Positions 42,631-51,455 of a stretch of DNA of 60,852 nt are shown in pieces. The DNA lies in the IMG/VR virus record IMGVR_UViG_3300009155_000069, positions 1-60,852 of that record; one strand, given 5' to 3'. The stretch is from a virus. The translations under genes were made by a program, and so were the position numbers. The first letter of the stretch is position 1; the number at the start of each line of letters is the position of its first letter. Under the pieces are notes generated by a model, which saw nothing but the letters and a program-made list of their open reading frames with translations, ran no database searches and was not told the origin of the DNA.

Positions 42631-43113
42631 TTAGTTTTGCTGACCAACAGGGTAGCCAACGCCATCAGAGCCACGGACAGTGTAGGCAATTGCCAGAGTA
42701 CCAGCACCAGTCGTCACGGTAGTACCGCTCACTGCGTAGGTTACAAACACATCGGTTGTGCCCACGTTGCTCATCTTCAACAGGTCAGCAGCGGTGGTGG
42801 TGGCGGTCATGGTGTACAGGCCAGCGGTACCGCTGGTAGGTGTGATCGTACCAATGGTGGTAGTGCCAACCTTGATAGTCAGAGTGGGGGTTGTACCGTT
42901 GAAAGCAGTGGTATCAACGTACAGTTGAACAGCCGTGATCATCGAACCAGCGGGCAATGCAGCCAAGTTGGTTGCGGTAGTTTCAGCAAAAGTTACTGCC
43001 TTGCTTTGCAACACGATGGTCGAGCCAGTGTTACGAGTGGTGGCAGCGGTAGTACCCGTGGTGTCTTTGGTGGTGCCCAACAACCAAGGGCCAAGGTGAG
43101 TTGCGAATCCCAT
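42631..43113 (-). CDS. Virion surface/decoration protein (160 aa)
   Basis: The protein is Thr/Gly/Ala-rich beta sequence with LTIKVGTTTIGTITPTSGTA and VFVTYAVSGTTVTTGAGTLA, starting GFATHLGPWLLGTTK. This kind of sequence is typical of capsid-decoration or head-fibre proteins. AAAGGAAA stands before its ATG. It is the first gene after the capsid terminator. Confidence 0.72.
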   Translation of the reverse strand: MGFATHLGPWLLGTTKDTTGTTAATTRNTGSTIVLQSKAVTFAETTATNLAALPAGSMITAVQLYVDTTAFNGTTPTLTIKVGTTTIGTITPTSGTAGLYTMTATTTAADLLKMSNVGTTDVFVTYAVSGTTVTTGAGTLAIAYTVRGSDGVGYPVGQQN

Positions 43114-43175
43114 GATGGATTTCCTTTACATGCGTTAGGGTGTATCAATCTGCATGAGGTCAGCCGAGCCTGTCT

Positions 43176-43205
43176 GATACACCGAAAAATCTCGGTTGGT
43201 GTCAA
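43176..43205 (-). promoter_or_regulatory. Candidate late promoter downstream of the capsid gene
   Basis: On the minus strand TTGACA (43205-43200) and TGTATC (43181-43176) are 18 bases apart, a fair match to sigma70. It lies between the capsid terminator and the decoration gene. An 8-base inverted repeat, GGTGTATC at 43139-43146 and GATACACC at 43176-43183, overlaps the -10. Confidence 0.5.
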
Positions 43206-43222
43206 TATACACCAAAACAAAC

Positions 43223-43250
43223 AAAAAGGGGGGAAATTACTCCCCCCTTT
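43223..43250 (-). terminator. Strong terminator after the major capsid gene
   Basis: On the minus strand AAAGGGGGG pairs with CCCCCCTTT across a short loop, then a T-run follows. It starts five bases after the capsid stop. It likely lets capsid and scaffold be made in excess over downstream genes. Confidence 0.9.
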
Positions 43251-43254
43251 CTGA

Positions 43255-44166
43255 TTAGGACGAACCGGGCGATCCGAAGATACCCAATGGGTCAGAGACG
43301 CCGAAGCTGTAACGCTCACGGGCCTTGTAGCGGACGTTGCCAGTATCGAAGTCGCCGTCCATGCTGGTAGACAGCGGAGTACGGACAAAGTGCTTCAAAC
43401 CGTTGGGCACGTCAGACATCAAGAACCATGCGTTTGTGTCTGTCAAGAAGTGGTTGACACGATAACCTTCAGGAATCGAGCCATTGTTCTTCAAGGCGTT
43501 GATGTCGTTGTCGGTTGTACCAACGCGCAACTCGGTTTCGAGCAAGCGGGTAGCCACGAACATCAATTGTGGAGGAACAATCAACTTCTTAGGACGAGCA
43601 GCGATCAACAAACCACGTTCGTCTGTCCAACCAGCGATCTGAATAACTGCGTTTTCCAACGAAGTTTCGTTCAGGTCAGCGCCAGTCGTAGGACGGTTGC
43701 TGTTGGTGCCACCAGAGATCAGTGGGTGGGCAGTGTTACACAAGGTAACGCCGTCACCGTAAGTCACTGCGGTGTTGAACGCATTGTTCAGCACGTAAGC
43801 GGCTTTGACCTGCTTGGTGTACGCCATAGCACGAGCCAAGGACTTGGTATAACGTGAAGACAAAGAGTCATACAAGTTATCTTCCATAGCTTCTTCGGTA
43901 ACCGAGAAGCCCATGCCGATGGTTTCGTGTGTGTAGCGTGCAGTCCATGCTTCCTGCGCGTTGTCGTACTGAATGGCGGAGCCTTCATTCTTGACAGGTG
44001 CGGCGCTGAAGCCAGACAGCTTGGTTTCTTCTTCAAAAGAACGCTCAGAAGTCTCGGTTTCGTAGATTTCTTTGTGTTCTTCACCATATCGCTCATACTC
44101 CATACCGAACAAAGCGTTCAGACCGGGGAGCAATTCCTTGAGCAGTTGTGCGCGTGAAATAGCCAT
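43255..44166 (-). CDS. Major capsid protein (Mu gpT-like)
   Basis: The 303-residue protein has AISRAQLLKELLPGLNALFG, then GMGFSVTEEAMEDNLYDSLS and KSLARAMAYTKQVKAAYVLN. Next come VTLCNTAHPLISGGTNSNRP and RPKKLIVPPQLMFVATRLLE. It ends YSFGVSDPLGIFG. This order matches capsid proteins of the Mu-like gpT/HK97-fold group, which many podophages use. AAGGAG stands before the ATG and a strong terminator follows. It lies directly after scaffold and decoration genes. Confidence 0.93.
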   Translation of the reverse strand: MAISRAQLLKELLPGLNALFGMEYERYGEEHKEIYETETSERSFEEETKLSGFSAAPVKNEGSAIQYDNAQEAWTARYTHETIGMGFSVTEEAMEDNLYDSLSSRYTKSLARAMAYTKQVKAAYVLNNAFNTAVTYGDGVTLCNTAHPLISGGTNSNRPTTGADLNETSLENAVIQIAGWTDERGLLIAARPKKLIVPPQLMFVATRLLETELRVGTTDNDINALKNNGSIPEGYRVNHFLTDTNAWFLMSDVPNGLKHFVRTPLSTSMDGDFDTGNVRYKARERYSFGVSDPLGIFGSPGSS

Positions 44167-44178
44167 TTATGTTACTCC

Positions 44179-44793
44179 TTAAACACCAGTGGTGTCAGTA
44201 TATTGGTGCAGGTTGAACTTCACCAAGAACTCGTAGTAAGTCGTGGCACTTGCGTTGGCTGGGCCAGTCGCAGTATCAGGCACAACGTCAACGACGCGAA
44301 CTGGCAACGTATTGGTCGTGGCGGCAGCAGTGCCGTCAATACCGTAGTACGAATCACCTGTGGTAGTGTTACCAGCAGTAACCGAGATTGGCACGTTAGC
44401 GCCAACGATTGCACGGGTGAAAGCCGTAGGAACGGTAGTCTGACCACTGGTAGCTACAACCTTGAACACTGCGTTCGGATCATCCACAACATAGCCAAAG
44501 GCCAATGCAGTAGAAGTCGATTGCGATGCGGGGTAGTACTGACCTTGCACGGGTTGACCGCTGGAGTTGATGTAAGAACAACCAACGAATACGCCTACGC
44601 TGTCACCAGTGTTGGTAGCAGTTTTGGCAACGAGGTAGCCAGTGGAGTCAGTTTGCACTGTGTCACCGTTGAGAATTGCAGTAGCATAACCTGCTGCAAT
44701 AGGGATTTGACGGATCGCTCCGGCGTAAGGCAAGCCATCCAGTCGGTTGACTGGTTTAAAGCCGTACGTCTTATCTACTGTGGGATAAGCCAT
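44179..44793 (-). CDS. Head decoration protein (204 aa)
   Basis: The product starts YPTVDKTYGFKPVNRLDGLP YAGAIRQIPI in character and has VGVFVGCSYINSSGQPVQG and ALAFGYVVDDPNAVFKVVAT. This is the usual protein encoded between scaffold and capsid genes in these phages, probably a capsid cement or minor head protein. CAGGAG precedes the ATG. Role inferred from position and beta-rich sequence. Confidence 0.78.
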   Translation of the reverse strand: MAYPTVDKTYGFKPVNRLDGLPYAGAIRQIPIAAGYATAILNGDTVQTDSTGYLVAKTATNTGDSVGVFVGCSYINSSGQPVQGQYYPASQSTSTALAFGYVVDDPNAVFKVVATSGQTTVPTAFTRAIVGANVPISVTAGNTTTGDSYYGIDGTAAATTNTLPVRVVDVVPDTATGPANASATTYYEFLVKFNLHQYTDTTGV

Positions 44794-44808
44794 TTAAGGA
44801 CTCCTGAA

Positions 44809-45279
44809 TTAAAAACCTTTGCCAAATGTAACCTTCGTGGAACGCTCATTAAAGAGCGGCATACGAGGATCGCTTTCACGCAAGAAGTTGTTGTCAACAG
44901 ATTGCATCTGGGACTCCGCTTGTTTGCGGAACCAAGCATCACGCTGTGCAACCATTTCAGTTGGGGTCTTGCAGAGCATCAGACCGCCCACGACGACGTT
45001 ATCTTTGAATTGACTTGCGGGGTCAACAAAAAGCTGAATCTCGGGGTGATCGGCGGCACGTACAGGTTCCCAACCTTCGCGGAGCTTCGACGAAAGGTTA
45101 GAGGGATCGTTTTGGCCTTGTGTGGAAATACGAATCCAACGGAATTCCCAACCTTCTTGAGGGGCGGGATCGGGGAGCAGTGTAGGTGGTGTCCAAGTCA
45201 TAGGACGCGCCGTGCTTGCACGGGAGCCTTGGTCACGATCTTCACGATTTTGTTGGGTCAATTTGTTCTCAGCCATCAT
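44809..45279 (-). CDS. Head-assembly-cluster protein (156 aa)
   Basis: It has a Pro-rich start (WTPPTLLPDPAPQEG), then WEFRWIRISTQGQNDPSNLS, REGWEPVRAADHPEIQLFVD and VVVGGLMLCKTPTEMVAQRD, a pattern recurring in aquatic phages next to scaffold. ATG 45279 overlaps the scaffold stop (ATGA); 45276 is equally possible. Function unknown, probably head assembly. Confidence 0.72.
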   Translation of the reverse strand: MMAENKLTQQNREDRDQGSRASTARPMTWTPPTLLPDPAPQEGWEFRWIRISTQGQNDPSNLSSKLREGWEPVRAADHPEIQLFVDPASQFKDNVVVGGLMLCKTPTEMVAQRDAWFRKQAESQMQSVDNNFLRESDPRMPLFNERSTKVTFGKGF

Positions 45280-46262
45280 TCGTTCCTCATTCCTTCTGCG
45301 ACTTTCTTCGCGTAAAGCTCAAGTGGAATCCCGAGCCGCTTGGCAATGCTCACCGCACTTGGCGTCAGCACGATTTTCTTTGGCGCTGTGCTGCGCGTTG
45401 CAGGAGCAACTACTGTCGAGCGACGCGTGGGTTTTTCATTGCCACCGTTGCCATCCCTGAAATTCTCAGGAAACTTCTCGCGCATCCGAGCGTCGATACG
45501 CTCGTAATACGTGTCGGATCGGGGATCAATACCCTCCTCCTCGACCAGACGCTCATGCACTGCGAGTGCGAATCCGGTCATTTCCCTATCCTTGTTGAAC
45601 CAGCGGTTGCGATCTTTCCACGTTTCCGCCTTTTCATCTCGGTTGGGTGCCCCACTCGCAGGAGCTTGGGGCATAGGTACCTGTTGTACCGCATTTTGTT
45701 GCGGTTGTAAAGCTCTGGGACGAAAATTGTTAATTCGTTCCGATTTGAGCTTGGCTGACATTAAATCCTCTTGGGCGGCAGTAACTGCGTCCCCGTCACC
45801 AGACTCGTATGCAGCCTTGTATCTACGCTTGGCTTCGTCCAGTTCCTTTGCGGCAACCGTCTTAGCTTGCTCAATAAGAAGTTTCTGGTTGTTATCTGCG
45901 CTACCTTTGAGTTGCTCGTTCTCTTGCAAGATACGCTGGGCAATAGTGAGTGCTTCCTCACGTTCACGTTCAGCACGCTCCTTGGCGCGACGCTCCTCGT
46001 GGTAACCCTTATTAAGATGTGCCAAGCGATCACGTAGCTTGACATCCTTGTACTTCATGAGTTCTTCTTCGGTGACCTCCTCTGGAGCTTCGGTCATCGG
46101 GCGACGACCTTTGTCTTCGGGGCGAGTGTCATCCTTGATCTCGACCTTGACGGGGGTTTCCTCGCCTTCGATCACGATCTCAATTTCTTCCTCTTTCTCC
46201 TTGTCCTTACCAACGATGTTCTCGTCAGGAAACTTGAAAGAATCTTTTTCGTATTCAGCCAT
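45276..46262 (-). CDS. Scaffolding protein
   Basis: The 328-residue protein is strongly acidic at the start (KEKEEEIEIVIEGEE) and has a long coiled coil (residues about 80-160, YHEERRAKERAEREREEALT). A Gln/Pro-rich hinge follows, then a basic C-terminal end ending SIAKRLGIPLELYAKKVAEG plus MRNE. This acidic-coil-basic arrangement and the place before capsid genes are those of phage scaffolds, which are lost from mature heads. AAGGAG precedes the ATG. Confidence 0.88.
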   Translation of the reverse strand: MAEYEKDSFKFPDENIVGKDKEKEEEIEIVIEGEETPVKVEIKDDTRPEDKGRRPMTEAPEEVTEEELMKYKDVKLRDRLAHLNKGYHEERRAKERAEREREEALTIAQRILQENEQLKGSADNNQKLLIEQAKTVAAKELDEAKRRYKAAYESGDGDAVTAAQEDLMSAKLKSERINNFRPRALQPQQNAVQQVPMPQAPASGAPNRDEKAETWKDRNRWFNKDREMTGFALAVHERLVEEEGIDPRSDTYYERIDARMREKFPENFRDGNGGNEKPTRRSTVVAPATRSTAPKKIVLTPSAVSIAKRLGIPLELYAKKVAEGMRNE

Positions 46263-46273
46263 GATTTCTCCTT

Positions 46274-46501
46274 TTAGAGTTTGTTTTCATCGAGGCGGTG
46301 GTCACCACACCAGTCCACGGGGTAGACGGGTACAAAACCGTTCATAGACGGTGCATGGCGACGGCATCGTCCAATGACCTTCAAAGGGTTTACATCAGAG
46401 TCTGCGGTGCCTACTCTTTCTTTTTTCTTCTCAACATACCAAATACAGGTAGAACAGGTCATACCATTCTTTCTGTTGGCCCACGGGTCTTTAATTTCCA
46501 T
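46274..46501 (-). CDS. Cys/His-rich small protein (75 aa)
   Basis: I chose ATG 46501, six bases after AAGGAG. Cysteines and histidines are arranged MTCSTCIWYVEK, then GRCRRHAPSMNGFVPVYPVD and WCGDH, consistent with zinc binding. The same small protein occurs in other phages in the head gene cluster. Function unknown. Confidence 0.75.
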   Translation of the reverse strand: MEIKDPWANRKNGMTCSTCIWYVEKKKERVGTADSDVNPLKVIGRCRRHAPSMNGFVPVYPVDWCGDHRLDENKL

Positions 46502-46511
46502 CACCTTCTCC

Positions 46512-46919
46512 TTAATTCACGCGCTCGATGCCACGAGGGTCTTCGACCACCGCTTCCACCGAGTCATCATTGATCAACCGGAACTCAGTGCCGTGAATTT
46601 TGAAGCGTGTGCCGGTGTTGGCACGGCACATTACAAAATCACCTTTTTTGCACCAAGGGCCGCTTGGGAAGCGTTCCTTATCTGAGTAGCACATGTCACC
46701 CAAATCTACGACAAACAAGACATTCGTCAACAGTTGTTCGTAGACGATGGACTGCGCAGGCTTGATAAGCCCCGTATCTCCAATTTCTTCTTCCACAGGC
46801 GGCAACGTCACCAGAATCTTGTAGCCTTGAGGTTTGGGCAGTTGTCGTGCCTTCTCCTCTTTGGCTTTACTCAAGATACCGGATAGGTCAATCGCTTGCC
46901 CTGCTAAAAACTCACTCAT
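46512..46919 (-). CDS. GroES-like co-chaperonin
   Basis: The 135-residue protein has KPQGYKILVTLPPVEEEIGD, TGLIKPAQSI, then VLFVVDLGDMCYSDKERFPS and WCKKGDFVMCRANTGTRFKI. It ends LINDDSVEAVVEDP. The KILV, GLI/P, a mobile-loop-like middle and a G-x-x-V-x-x-R segment are the GroES layout, like T4 gp31. It would work with host GroEL to fold the capsid protein. I chose ATG 46919, seven bases after AAGGAG; ATG 46922 is possible. Confidence 0.82.
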   Translation of the reverse strand: MSEFLAGQAIDLSGILSKAKEEKARQLPKPQGYKILVTLPPVEEEIGDTGLIKPAQSIVYEQLLTNVLFVVDLGDMCYSDKERFPSGPWCKKGDFVMCRANTGTRFKIHGTEFRLINDDSVEAVVEDPRGIERVN

Positions 46920-47109
46920 CATCTCTCTCCTTTACACGTTCCAAGAGGTCTTCAATGTTTTGATTTCCGTGGAGAAGACCTCTCAACACTCCACAAACCT
47001 CGCGGTATTCCGCATAGTCTTTACAAGCACCCGAACCAAGGTGATCCAGCAGTTCTTGTCGCCGCTGGTTTGCCTTGTCCACTAACAGTTTCATCACTCT
47101 CTCGTCCAT
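46912..47109 (-). CDS. Small helical protein (65 aa)
   Basis: The protein is helical with DERVMKLLVDKANQRRQELL, CKDYAEYREVCGVLRGLL and an acidic end. It starts after AAAGGAG and overlaps the co-chaperonin start. Small proteins with the YxEYRxVCGxLRGL pattern recur next to portal genes. Function unknown. Confidence 0.72.
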   Translation of the reverse strand: MDERVMKLLVDKANQRRQELLDHLGSGACKDYAEYREVCGVLRGLLHGNQNIEDLLERVKERDDE

Positions 47110-47111
47110 AC

Positions 47112-49493
47112 TTACTCTCCTTTATTGCGCATAGATGCTTCGATCTGCGCGGTGCGCAAGTGCGCGTCCACACCAATCTTGTCTTTGCTGATCTGAATCT
47201 TCTCTTGCTCCAGACGCAGTTTCTCGCGTGCAATGTCGGCGTCTTGCGCGTCTTTTGCGGCCTTGCGTTGCACGTCTTGACCCCTGAGTTGCATCTCGGC
47301 TTGCTGGAGTTGAACCAGTGGGTCTTGTGCGGCTTGCTGGGCTTGCTGCTGGGCGGCTTGACCTTGGTGCACTGCCAACAACTGCTGGCTGGCTTGCGCC
47401 ACCATGCGTGACAACTGCACTTCCATCTCAGGCGGCATCTCGGCATCAGGCGCGGGCATAGACACGCCAAGGCGCTCCTCAATCTGGCGGCGGTAGGCAA
47501 AGCCTAAGTGCTCGGCGATGTGCGCTTGCAGCGCGGCAAACAGCATCTGCGCTTGTGGGTTCTGGCCCATCTGCTGCGCAATCATCGGGTCTTTCATGAA
47601 CGATGTATGTGTGGCAATGTGTGCATCATGATCTTGGTAGATGAACGCCTTGACGGGCTTGCCTTTGAGCACGCTCATGTTCTCGGTGACTGGATCAACG
47701 GGCTTCATGTCATCTTCAACAGGTACGAGCTTGTCGGCGTTCTTCACACCCAACACCTCGATCATCTGGCGGTGCAACACAGGTAGGTCATAAATCTGCG
47801 GCGCTTGGCTTGCTAACTGCAACACAGCTTGGTACTGCATGATGCGCTGGGCCATCGTGCTGGAGTTGGGATCAGATACGGGGATCACATCCACCATGTC
47901 GTAGTCGGACTGCTTGATCTGACGATCCTTCGTGTAGTCAGGCTCGTAGCTGTACTCCTCTGGGGTGTAGTCGCGGATGATCTCTTTCAACAGCTTGAAC
48001 TCTTGGCGCATGGAGTAGTGCACACGAGCTTGCACAGCGCCCATCGTTTTGAGTTGTCGCTCAAGCAACGCAAGAGTGGTACCCACTGGTGCGTTTGCGC
48101 TCATGTCGCTCACCTGCATGTCGGCAATAGAGCCAAGGCGACGAGCCTCGTTTGTGATCTTCTCCAACAGCCCCGCCAGAACCTGTGATGGCTCCTTGTA
48201 TGGCAGGGACATGATGTTGTCCTTGATTGCACCGCTCGGTACATCTACGTCACGGAACTCGCCCGGAGCAATAGGTGTGTCGTCACCCTTGATACGTGCG
48301 CCGCGAGTCTTCAGGCCACCGGGAAGATTAGACAAAGTGCCAGCATCAACAAGCTGGCGAATGATTGAAGTACCTGCGCGTGCATAACCACCAATGATGT
48401 GCACGAGGCCCATACCGTAGACACCAAAGCCCGGAATGTAGTTGTACTGCGCGAAGTGTTGACGCTTGAGGTGGAGTTCATCTTCTTCCTTCCAGTTACG
48501 GCGGATTGCCAAAACTTCTTTTGTGCCACGCTCATACGTAATCACGTATGGCAGTGCGATGCCATCTGGGTCTTCATACCCCGGCAGGTCGTAGTCAATG
48601 TGCACTTCAGCGAACTGATAGCGGTCATCGTCTTGTGTGATTGAGAAGCCTTGCTCCTTGGCTTTCTTCTCCTCGATGTCGGTGCTGATGTTGACAGGAT
48701 CACCCAACTCAACGTCACGGTAGAACCCAGCTACCTGCAACTTGCGCACTTCATTCTTGGTCTTGCGCATCAGGTGAGTGACACGCTCGGATGTCTCAAT
48801 GTTGGACGCGCCGTAAGGGATGATCACATCCTCTGCCGCCACGAACATAGACACTTGGCGACCCAGACCCGGATCGTAGTAGACCTTCTTGAACGCCGCA
48901 CCTGCCAACCCTAAGTTGAACAGCATGCGCTCGTGCTCGGAGCGATACTCAACCATCTTCTCAGTCATCTGGTAGTTCATGTCCACACGGACACGTTCAG
49001 CGGCTTCTTCTTTGAGCTTGTCAATCGCGCCCACAATCTCTGTCTTCACAGGGCCAGCGGCGGGGAAAGTCTCCATGATTGACTCTGACTGGAAACGAAT
49101 TGCGGCTTCAGCAAGCAGCGTAGAGAAGACCCCACACGAACCGCTCCACGGCTCTGTGCGCTCCTCGTAACGTAGCCCCAATACTTCCAAGCCTTTGACG
49201 AATGTGTCTGCCCAGTCCTTGCGACTGTTGATGTCAGACGTGATCATGTCATCAAGGTCTTCTGCAATAGAGGCAAGGGCGCTGTTGTCCATCTCCTCTG
49301 CAAGGTTGGCATCAAACTCGCCCTCGGCGGTTCCCTCCTCCAACGTGATCTCTACACTGCCATCAGACAGAGTAACTTGTTCAGGGTCAACGATCTCGAT
49401 CTCTAGGGGGCCGTCGCCACCCATAGCTATCACTTCGTCTTCTATACCCATCGGGGCTGAGTACAACCCCTTATCCATTGAACTTGTAGCCAT
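47112..49493 (-). CDS. Portal protein
   Basis: The 793-residue protein has an acidic start, then DWADTFVKGLEVLGLRYEER, TEPWSGSCGVFSTLLAEAAI and RFQSESIMETFPAAGPVKTE. Next come MVEYRSEHERMLFNLGLAGA and the long central domain. The last 100 residues are Gln/Ala-rich helices (HQGQAAQQQAQQAAQDP), the typical barrel end of podovirus portals. It is preceded by terminase genes and followed by head genes, as expected. AAAGGAA lies before the ATG. Confidence 0.92.
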   Translation of the reverse strand: MATSSMDKGLYSAPMGIEDEVIAMGGDGPLEIEIVDPEQVTLSDGSVEITLEEGTAEGEFDANLAEEMDNSALASIAEDLDDMITSDINSRKDWADTFVKGLEVLGLRYEERTEPWSGSCGVFSTLLAEAAIRFQSESIMETFPAAGPVKTEIVGAIDKLKEEAAERVRVDMNYQMTEKMVEYRSEHERMLFNLGLAGAAFKKVYYDPGLGRQVSMFVAAEDVIIPYGASNIETSERVTHLMRKTKNEVRKLQVAGFYRDVELGDPVNISTDIEEKKAKEQGFSITQDDDRYQFAEVHIDYDLPGYEDPDGIALPYVITYERGTKEVLAIRRNWKEEDELHLKRQHFAQYNYIPGFGVYGMGLVHIIGGYARAGTSIIRQLVDAGTLSNLPGGLKTRGARIKGDDTPIAPGEFRDVDVPSGAIKDNIMSLPYKEPSQVLAGLLEKITNEARRLGSIADMQVSDMSANAPVGTTLALLERQLKTMGAVQARVHYSMRQEFKLLKEIIRDYTPEEYSYEPDYTKDRQIKQSDYDMVDVIPVSDPNSSTMAQRIMQYQAVLQLASQAPQIYDLPVLHRQMIEVLGVKNADKLVPVEDDMKPVDPVTENMSVLKGKPVKAFIYQDHDAHIATHTSFMKDPMIAQQMGQNPQAQMLFAALQAHIAEHLGFAYRRQIEERLGVSMPAPDAEMPPEMEVQLSRMVAQASQQLLAVHQGQAAQQQAQQAAQDPLVQLQQAEMQLRGQDVQRKAAKDAQDADIAREKLRLEQEKIQISKDKIGVDAHLRTAQIEASMRNKGE

Positions 49494-49495
49494 AC

Positions 49496-49873
49496 TCAGG
49501 TTCCTTTAGGTTTAGCGACCTTTTTAGCCGCTGGTTTCTTGACTGGCACCACTTTCTTTCGCAGTGCTTTGTATTTTTTGTCGAGTTTGATGTAGTCCTC
49601 GTTGAGCTTTCGATACTCAAACATTGTCCTATCGACTGCCGAATTGTGCTCTTGTGCTTTAATAAGTAAAGCATTGCAGTATTTCTTGAGGTCGTCGTGG
49701 ATACGGAGCATCTCGTTGGCGTAACGCAGCATCAATTCTTTGTGGTAGTCCGGTACATCCTTGCCGTCAATGCTTCGGCTGTCAATCCAGTTGTTCCGCT
49801 TGTACCACTCTTGCCACGTGATCGTGCGCTCAATCTCTTGCTTGTATGCGTCCAGTTTTTCCATCATGTACAT
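49496..49873 (-). CDS. Coiled-coil protein with Lys/Pro tail (125 aa)
   Basis: ATG 49873 follows GGAGAG; the longer frame upstream runs into the terminase gene and has no site. The protein has ITWQEWYKRNNWIDSRSIDG, then heptad-like helices (YIKLDKKYKALRKKV), then a KKPAAKKVAKPKG tail. The tail looks like a histone-type DNA-binding tail. It lies between large terminase and portal genes. Role unknown. Confidence 0.7.
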   Translation of the reverse strand: MYMMEKLDAYKQEIERTITWQEWYKRNNWIDSRSIDGKDVPDYHKELMLRYANEMLRIHDDLKKYCNALLIKAQEHNSAVDRTMFEYRKLNEDYIKLDKKYKALRKKVVPVKKPAAKKVAKPKGT

Positions 49874-49886
49874 CTCATCTCTCCTT

Positions 49887-51455
49887 TTAATAGTACCTAC
49901 TACCGCCAGCGTACCGCTTCGATTTGAAGTAGCTAATTTCCTCTGGCTCATCGTCGGGCAACCGAATAAACCCACCTGCTCTGAAGCGCATGAGCGCCAT
50001 CACAGTTGAGTCAACCAAGTCATCGTTTGCAGCGAATGGGAACGCAGCGATCTCCTCGACCACCTCCTCCCCCCAACGTGTTTCTGGCACCCACACCAAC
50101 CCTGACTGGATGATGTCGGCTACCGAGTTTAGACGCGCTGTCTTGTCGCCTGTACCTCGGTGCGGGGTGAACTCCATCACAGGTATACCTGTGCGGCGAA
50201 TCTCTTGATACAACTGCGTGCCCGAGGACTTCTTCTCCACGATGAACGCATCTGGCTCCCACTCTTTCCACTCGGCATAACACAGCTTCTTGAGTTCAGG
50301 AAACTCCATGCGGCGCTTGATTGAGTTAAGCAGGATGATGTTGTAGCGGTCTTCTTTCTCGTTGAGGAACACGCCCCACGTAGTCAGAGCCGTAAAGTCA
50401 GCGCGGTTGTGCGCTTCTGCCGCTGAGTCCAGCGACATGATGATGTACTCGCACTCAGGTGGGTCTTCTTCTCTCCAGATGTTCCACCACTCGCGCTTGA
50501 CGATAGCCGCTTCCTCGGCAGTGGGGTTCTGCTGGTACTGCGCGTTCCACTGGAACAGCGGCATCGACGCCTTTGTTCGCAGGAGTGCCTTCATGTCAAA
50601 GAACTCAGGCCACAGCGGTTTCTGAATGATGGAGCCATCAGACTGGTCAATGTCTAGGATGGCTGGAAACTCCACCACCTCGTACTGATCAGCGCCTTCG
50701 TTCTGTCCCATGTCTTTGACAACACGACCTGTCAAGTCGTTCAGGTGCCAACGTGTTTGGATGATAGCCACACGACCACCCGGCATCAGACGTGTACGGG
50801 CACCGTATGCAAACCACTCGTACGCCTTGTCGAAGACATCAAAGTTTCCGTTCAACACGTCCTGTTCGGAGTGCGGATCATCAATGAGGAGCAGGTCAGC
50901 ACCACGACCCGCGATTGAGCTACCAATACCGCAAGCAAAATACTCACCACCCACGTTTGTATTCCAGCGTCCTGCTGACTTGGAGTCAGCCGCAAGGTTC
51001 ACGGTTGGGAAGATCATGCGGTACAAGTCGGTGTCAATGATGTTTCGCACCTTGCGTCCAAAGTCCACCGCAAGGTCTGTGGTGTGAGACACCATCATGA
51101 CCTTCTTGTCTGGGTGCCTACCAATGAACCACGCTGGGAAGTAGATTGACACCAACTGCGATTTGCCGTGACGCGGCGGGATGTTCACGCACAAGCGGTC
51201 TTTCTGACCCTCGGCAATCTGCATCAACAGGTCAGCCAAGATGCGGTGGTGTTTACCTACCTTGTAGTCGGGCTGCATGTGCTTGCAAAACTCAATCAAG
51301 TCGTCATAACACGCTGCTGCGTGTCGTCTTTCGGCTAGAGCTTGCGCCGCAGCCAAGATTTCTGCACGTTCTTCAAGCTCAAACTGCTCAATATTCTCGA
51401 CCATGAAGTCGATTTCTTCGTCGGAAAGATCATCTTTGACGACGTTTTGAGTCAA
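49887..51455 (-). CDS. terL: Terminase large subunit
   Basis: The 522-residue protein packs DNA into heads. Walker A is PPRHGKSQ at 93-100 (K98), Walker B is LLLIDDPHSE at 188-197, and a coupling motif is IIQTRWHLND at 231-240. The nuclease domain has MSLDSA (D343), IVEKKSSGTQL and NDDLVDS, which carry the acidic residues. It starts with TTG at 51455 overlapping the upstream stop (TTGA); ATG 51404 is the alternative. The motor type fits headful packaging, consistent with a circularly permuted map. Confidence 0.95.
   Translation of the reverse strand: MTQNVVKDDLSDEEIDFMVENIEQFELEERAEILAAAQALAERRHAAACYDDLIEFCKHMQPDYKVGKHHRILADLLMQIAEGQKDRLCVNIPPRHGKSQLVSIYFPAWFIGRHPDKKVMMVSHTTDLAVDFGRKVRNIIDTDLYRMIFPTVNLAADSKSAGRWNTNVGGEYFACGIGSSIAGRGADLLLIDDPHSEQDVLNGNFDVFDKAYEWFAYGARTRLMPGGRVAIIQTRWHLNDLTGRVVKDMGQNEGADQYEVVEFPAILDIDQSDGSIIQKPLWPEFFDMKALLRTKASMPLFQWNAQYQQNPTAEEAAIVKREWWNIWREEDPPECEYIIMSLDSAAEAHNRADFTALTTWGVFLNEKEDRYNIILLNSIKRRMEFPELKKLCYAEWKEWEPDAFIVEKKSSGTQLYQEIRRTGIPVMEFTPHRGTGDKTARLNSVADIIQSGLVWVPETRWGEEVVEEIAAFPFAANDDLVDSTVMALMRFRAGGFIRLPDDEPEEISYFKSKRYAGGSRYY

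Noticed and set aside
44203-45315. 370-codon open frame on the plus strand
   Set aside because: It lies opposite the decoration and scaffold-side genes, which have clear motifs, ribosome sites and operon context; this frame has none.
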